A model generated the notes under the pieces. That model did not search any database. It saw only the letters and a program-made list of their open reading frames with translations, and was not told the DNA's origin. Made by a program: the position numbers and the translations under genes. Positions 60,229 to 64,000 of a stretch of DNA of 64,000 bases are shown in pieces. Positions within the stretch are counted from its first letter, which is position 1, and every line of letters begins with the position of its first letter. The DNA comes from Thalassospira australica (GTDB taxonomy: Bacteria; Pseudomonadota; Alphaproteobacteria; Rhodospirillales; Thalassospiraceae): contig NZ_JRJE01000031.1 of the NCBI RefSeq assembly GCF_000763295.1, forward strand, positions 186,001-250,000, in the 5' to 3' direction.

Positions 60229-61116
60229 ATGGCATCACGCACAGAAGAATTTGATTCGCGATTTGCCGGGTTGGATCAATGGTCCGACGACGACTTCCTT
60301 ATGGCCTTGTGGGAAGGTCAGATGCGCGCTGTGGCCTCGGTTGGTCCGGTCCTGGGGGATCTGGCTACAGCGGCAAACGGGATAGCGCGTCGCCTTGCTG
60401 GCGGCGGGCGTCTCGTTTATGTCGGCGCTGGGACGTCTGGTACTGTTGCATGGCAGGACGCCAAGGAGCTCGGCGGTACCTTTGGCTGGCCTGAAGAGCA
60501 TACAATCGTAATGCTTGCCGGTGGCCTGCAAAGCAAACCAAAAGACTTCAATGGTGCAGAAGACGACGCCGACCTCGCAAGCGACGAGATTGCCCAGCAC
60601 AATATCACTGAACAAGATGCGGTTATCGGGATGGCGGCGAGCGGCGCAACACCATATACAGTGTGCGCGATAGAAAAGGCACGTGAACGCGGCGCATATA
60701 CGGTTGGCATTTGCAACAATCCGGACGGCAAGATTTTGGATATTGCAGAATGCGGAATCTATCTTGAAAGCGCACCTGAAGTCGTTGCGGGTTCGACCCG
60801 AATGGGAGCAGGGACCGCCCAAAAATCTGCGCTTAATATCCTTTCTACGCTTGTGATGAACAAGCTTGGGCGCCTGTTTGATAACCTGATGGTTGGAATG
60901 CGCGCCGAAAACATCAAGCTGCATGAACGTGCAATCCGCATCGTGGTGCATATTGCATCCTGCGACGAAGCACAGGCCAAAGCAGCACTTGAAAAATCAA
61001 AATTTGATATTCGCTCGGCCGTTTTGGTGGTCAAGGGCCACGCGCCGGCGCGGGCACAGGAAATTCTTGCACTGTCTAATGGAAATCTCCGGGCAGCGCT
61101 GGAGTACAGGGACTGA
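60229..61116 (+). CDS. murQ: N-acetylmuramic acid 6-phosphate etherase
   Basis: 295 residues with one SIS domain: RRLAGGGRLVYVGAGTSGTVAWQDAKELGGTFG (about 45-77), GMAASGATPYTVCAIEKARERGAYTVGICNNP (about 134-165) and the MurQ block EVVAGSTRMGAGTAQKSALNILST (about 182-205). The family's TSGR is TSGT here, still with the catalytic-type Glu further on. It removes D-lactate from MurNAc-6-P to give GlcNAc-6-P for NagA. AAGAGGGAG gives a strong ribosome site. Divergent from nagK, 48 bp before the sugar-binding protein gene. Confidence 0.93.
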   Translation: MASRTEEFDSRFAGLDQWSDDDFLMALWEGQMRAVASVGPVLGDLATAANGIARRLAGGGRLVYVGAGTSGTVAWQDAKELGGTFGWPEEHTIVMLAGGLQSKPKDFNGAEDDADLASDEIAQHNITEQDAVIGMAASGATPYTVCAIEKARERGAYTVGICNNPDGKILDIAECGIYLESAPEVVAGSTRMGAGTAQKSALNILSTLVMNKLGRLFDNLMVGMRAENIKLHERAIRIVVHIASCDEAQAKAALEKSKFDIRSAVLVVKGHAPARAQEILALSNGNLRAALEYRD

Positions 61117-61164
61117 CATCATCCAAGGATGCCGGTCCGCCGACATTGATCAGAGGAGGCATAA

Positions 61165-62427
61165 ATGTCGAATAAAGTCTTAGCAAAAGGCCTGGCCGGG
61201 GCCCTGGCGGCAAGTGTCGCCCTGGTTCCGATGCTGGCATCTGCCGGTGAACTCGTAATCGAGAGCTGGCGTAACGATGATATTGATATCTGGAACGATA
61301 AAATCATTCCGGCATTTAACGAAGAACATCCCGACATCAAGGTGTCGTTCAAACCGACCCCACCAACCGAGTACAATGCATCGGTCAATGCCAAGCTTGC
61401 TGGCGGCACCGCAGGTGACCTGATTACCTGCCGTCCGTTTGACGCATCGCTTGAGCTTTTCAAGCAAGGCAACCTCGCGCCGCTTGATGACCTCAACGGG
61501 ATGGATAATTTCTCTGACGTTGCCAAATCTGCCTGGCAGACTGACGATGGTTCGGCAACTTTCTGCCTTCCGATGGCATCGGTTATCCACGGCTTCATTT
61601 ATAACAAGGAAGCTTTCGAGGAAGTCGGCGTTGATGTTCCGAACACGCGTGAAGAATTCTATGCGGCACTGGATAAGATCAAGGAAGACGGTAGCTACAT
61701 TCCGATGGCGATGGGGACTGCTGATCAGTGGGAAGCAGCAACCATGGGCTTCCAGAACATTGGCCCAAACTACTGGAACGGCGAAGCTGGTCGCAAGGCG
61801 TTGATTGACGGCAGCGGTAAATTCACCGATGCCGCCTATGTCGATACCTTCAAGGAACTGGCAACTTGGAAGAACTATCTGCCAAGTGGCTTTGAAGCCA
61901 TTTCCTATCCGGATGCGCAGAACCTGTTCTCCTTGGGACGTGCCGCTGTTTACCCGGCTGGTTCATGGGATATTTCCCTGTTTAACAATCAGGCAGATTT
62001 TGAGTTCGGTGCATTCCCACCGCCCGCGGCAGCAGGTGCGGACACCTGCTACATCAGTGACCACACGGATATTGCCCTTGGCCTGAATGCGAACTCCGAG
62101 AATGCCGCAGAAGCCAAGCTGTTCCTCGAATGGATGACGGGTTCCGAGTTCGCTGAACTTTATTCCAACGCGTTGCCTGGGTTCTTCTCGCTTTCGAACC
62201 ATAAGGTCGAAGTCACCGACCCGGTCGCAAGCGAGTTCGTAAGCTGGCGTCAGGAATGCGAGTCTACCATTCGTAACTCGTATCAGATCCTTTCGCGTGG
62301 CACGCCAAACCTTGAAAATGAACTGTGGAACCTTTCGGCTCAGGTCATCAACGAGACGCTGTCCCCGGAAGAAGCTGCCAGCGCAGCTGAAGCCGGTCTA
62401 GCCAAGTGGTATGCACCGCATCAATAA
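61165..62427 (+). CDS. Extracellular sugar-binding protein of an ABC importer
   Basis: 420 residues, solute-binding family 1. Signal peptide 1-27 (cleavage after ASA, no lipobox, so periplasmic). Binding lobes: ELVIESWRNDDIDIWNDKIIPAFNEEHPDIKV (about 28-59), LAGGTAGDLITCRPF, the hinge YNKEAFEEVGVDVPNTREEFYAAL, and AAVYPAGSWDISLFNNQADFEFGAFPPP. The likely cargo is an amino sugar such as GlcNAc, MurNAc or a disaccharide, inferred from murQ and nag genes. AGAGGAGG gives a strong ribosome site; a stable hairpin follows the gene. Confidence 0.88.
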   Translation: MSNKVLAKGLAGALAASVALVPMLASAGELVIESWRNDDIDIWNDKIIPAFNEEHPDIKVSFKPTPPTEYNASVNAKLAGGTAGDLITCRPFDASLELFKQGNLAPLDDLNGMDNFSDVAKSAWQTDDGSATFCLPMASVIHGFIYNKEAFEEVGVDVPNTREEFYAALDKIKEDGSYIPMAMGTADQWEAATMGFQNIGPNYWNGEAGRKALIDGSGKFTDAAYVDTFKELATWKNYLPSGFEAISYPDAQNLFSLGRAAVYPAGSWDISLFNNQADFEFGAFPPPAAAGADTCYISDHTDIALGLNANSENAAEAKLFLEWMTGSEFAELYSNALPGFFSLSNHKVEVTDPVASEFVSWRQECESTIRNSYQILSRGTPNLENELWNLSAQVINETLSPEEAASAAEAGLAKWYAPHQ

Positions 62428-62435
62428 GACATTGA

Positions 62436-62470
62436 AAGGATGGCAGGAGCGTCTGGTTTCTGCCATCCTT
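62436..62470 (+). terminator. Hairpin after the sugar-binding protein gene
   Basis: Perfect 11-bp arms AAGGATGGCAG (62436-62446) and CTGCCATCCTT (62460-62470), 13-base loop, without a clear T-run. It probably stabilises the binding-protein message relative to the permease genes. Confidence 0.7.
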
Positions 62471-62602
62471 ATTCAATTGCCTGACAGGGGCACGGTTTGT
62501 AGCCAACAGGTTCCCTGCTGATCGCCAGATAAATACGCGGTCGATAACATTCGAAGGCTTACGTGACCTTCAGTCTTTAATCTTGGAAATACAGGACATG
62601 GT

Positions 62603-63541
62603 ATGGCGCATTCCGGCCCCATGACCGATTGGCGCAAGGCAAAACTGCCTGTGATTGCCTTTCTGGCTCCAGCGACGATCATCTACACATTGTTCATGAT
62701 CTATCCGTTGCTCGATTCCATCCGTCTCAGTTTTTATGCGACGCCAAGTGGCGGCGAGGCGGCCTTTGTCGGCCTGGATAATTACCGAACCATTCTGGCC
62801 GATCCGGATTGGGCTTCTGTCTTCTGGAACAGCTTCTGGAACAACATGAAGTTCTTTGCTGTCCACATGTTGGTGCAAAACCCGATCGGGATTGCACTGG
62901 CCGGTATTCTGAGCCTGCCACAGCTTCGTTTCCGCAATACCTATCGCACCATGATGATCATGCCGACCATGCTTTCAGTCGTGATCGTTGGTTTCATCTG
63001 GCAGTTGATCCTGAGCCCGGTTTGGGGTGTTGGTGCAGACCTGCTTGATATTGTCGGTCTTAAGTCGCTGTTCGGGCCGTGGCTTGGCAAGGAAGCTAGC
63101 GCGCTAATCACGCTGTCCTTTATCTCTGTGTGGCAGTGGGTAGGCATTCCGTTGATGCTGATCTATGCAGCACTTCTGGCGATCCCCGATGATCTGGTTG
63201 ATGCCGCCGTTGTCGACGGTGCTACGCATTTTGAAGTCTTCATCCACATCAAATTGCCATTGGTTTTACCGACCGTGGCGATGGTGTCGATCCTGACATT
63301 TGTCGGTAATTTCAATGCATTCGACCTGATATATGCCGTAAAGGGTGCGCTCGCAGGGCCGAATTTCTCCACCGATATCATGGGGACGTTGTTCTATCGC
63401 ACATTCTTTGGCTATCAGTTGCAGCTCGGTAATCCGCATCTGGGGGCCACAGTTGCGTCCCTGATGTTCCTGATCATTCTGGGCGGTGTTCTGTTCTATC
63501 TGTTTGCCATTCAGCGCCGCTTGGCGCGCTATCAGATGTAG
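62603..63541 (+). CDS. Sugar ABC transporter permease, MalF/UgpA type
   Basis: 312 residues with six membrane helices: FLAPATIIYTLFMIYPLLDSIRLSF (about 18-42), then MMIMPTMLSVVIVGFIWQLIL and the cytoplasmic coupling loop EAAVVDGAT-like VDAAVVDGATHFEVFIHIKLP (about 198-218), which carries the EAA motif for ATPase contact. First permease of the importer; the second follows 12 bp downstream. The ATPase gene is not in the window. Confidence 0.92.
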   Translation: MAHSGPMTDWRKAKLPVIAFLAPATIIYTLFMIYPLLDSIRLSFYATPSGGEAAFVGLDNYRTILADPDWASVFWNSFWNNMKFFAVHMLVQNPIGIALAGILSLPQLRFRNTYRTMMIMPTMLSVVIVGFIWQLILSPVWGVGADLLDIVGLKSLFGPWLGKEASALITLSFISVWQWVGIPLMLIYAALLAIPDDLVDAAVVDGATHFEVFIHIKLPLVLPTVAMVSILTFVGNFNAFDLIYAVKGALAGPNFSTDIMGTLFYRTFFGYQLQLGNPHLGATVASLMFLIILGGVLFYLFAIQRRLARYQM

Positions 63542-63553
63542 TCGGGGGCGAAC

Positions 63554-64000
63554 ATGAGTTTTTCAAATATTCGCAGGGAAGACGCCAGCCGCGCCGTTAT
63601 CGTGCATGCGATCCTGCTGACCTACACCTTGGTTGCGCTGTATCCGATATTTTTGATCGTGATCAATGCCTTCAAGACCCGCAAGGGGATCTTCCGTGAT
63701 CCGATGGGGCTGCCCAACGCTGAAACCTTCAGTATCGAGGGTTTCACTAAAGTTCTGGCAAAATCCAATTTCGAACTGTTTTTCTATAACAGCTTCACGG
63801 TCACCATTGTAACCATCGTGATTGTCCTTCTTTTGGCGTCAATGGCCGCATGGGCCCTGTCGGAATACAAATTCCCCGGTAATACCGCACTGGCGCTTTA
63901 CCTGGCGATTGGGATCATGGTCCCGATCCGTCTCGGGTCGGTGTCAATCCTGAACCTGATTGTTGATTTGGGCTTGGTCAACACCTTGACCGCACTGGTT
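63554..64000 (+). CDS. Sugar ABC transporter permease, MalG/UgpE type, N-terminal part
   Basis: 149 codons before the right edge. Helix 1 about 15-40 (AVIVHAILLTYTLVALYPIFLIVINAFK), a periplasmic loop with FRDPMGLPNAETFSIEGFTKVL, helix 2 NSFTVTIVTIVIVLLLASMAAWALSEY, helix 3 ALYLAIGIMVPIRLGSVSILNLI. The EAA loop lies outside the window. GGGGGCGAAC precedes ATG 63554. Confidence 0.9.
   Translation, partial: MSFSNIRREDASRAVIVHAILLTYTLVALYPIFLIVINAFKTRKGIFRDPMGLPNAETFSIEGFTKVLAKSNFELFFYNSFTVTIVTIVIVLLLASMAAWALSEYKFPGNTALALYLAIGIMVPIRLGSVSILNLIVDLGLVNTLTALV

Noticed and set aside
1..64000. Defence island, toxin-antitoxin pair, prophage, secondary-metabolite cluster or CRISPR array
   Set aside because: Searched both strands by eye; apart from the IS3 element all genes belong to housekeeping, transport or metabolic families, and no arrays or phage modules are seen.

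Overview
The window reads as chromosomal DNA of a free-living, probably marine alphaproteobacterium of Rhodospirillales type; Thalassospira-like is my best guess, from gene order and protein style only. The evidence is the core gene order argS-SPOR-nagZ-(site-2 protease)-scpA-scpB-(ABC ATPase)-tatABC-serS-surE-pcm-lysM/M23-DUF815-yajC-secDF-Mth938-phytoene synthase-like-trmFO, a PopZ-type polar organiser, an alphaproteobacterial LexA box (GTTC-N7-GTTC) at uvrA, and GTTC/LiuR-style regulators. Almost every base is explained by ordinary chromosomal genes; there is no prophage, CRISPR array or rRNA operon.

Layout. 1-5.3 kb: a nickel/cobalt ECF-type uptake locus (nikM fragment, nikL, nikQ, nikO) co-directional with an MFS transporter carrying a histidine-rich tail, facing a second nikL paralogue and nikK. 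5.3-7.6 kb: a cytosolic-looking parallel beta-helix protein of unknown function and a MerR/LiuR-type regulator with a palindrome upstream. 7.6-11.4 kb: a Pat-like acyl-CoA-synthetase/GNAT fusion, a small unknown protein, and a tRNA-Cys/tRNA-Asn/tRNA-Asn cluster in which the two tRNA-Asn genes are identical. 11.4-18 kb: an isoaspartyl-methyltransferase-like gene, rhodanese, tolC, popZ and valS. 18-24.7 kb: pabB-pabA-pabC, a degenerate EAL-like protein, an FMN riboswitch controlling ribB, xthA and erpA. 24.9-48.3 kb: the conserved housekeeping block listed above, interrupted by an FAD oxidoreductase and a MscS channel. 48.5-53.7 kb: a four-helix membrane protein of unknown function, a complete 1300-bp IS3-family element with both inverted ends, a 3-bp target duplication and an A AAA AAG frameshift site, then SOS-controlled uvrA. 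53.9-64 kb: an amino-sugar regulon. On the minus strand nagK-nagR(GntR)-nagB-II-nagA-Gfo/Idh-fba; divergently on the plus strand murQ and a binding-protein-dependent sugar importer that runs off the end of the window.

How they work together. The amino-sugar island describes import of GlcNAc/MurNAc-type sugars by ABC transport, phosphorylation by a BadF-type kinase, lactyl-ether removal by MurQ, deacetylation by NagA, deamination/isomerisation by the SIS protein and feeding of fructose-6-P into glycolysis, with fba at the end of the same transcript. TGGTAT half-sites sit in both divergent promoters and are probably the GntR operator. NagZ, encoded 30 kb away in the core block, supplies sugars from internal wall turnover.

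The most interesting points are: the three exported nickel-locus proteins all appear to expose histidine as the mature N-terminal residue; uptake and putative efflux of the same metal share one operon; homologues of the mitochondrial complex I assembly factors NDUFAF3 and NDUFAF6 lie beside secDF, the latter with degraded prenyl-diphosphate motifs; and the methyltransferase next to tolC lacks the substrate-loop motif that its paralogue (pcm, 36.2 kb) keeps. I did not find an obviously new multi-gene defence or toxin system.
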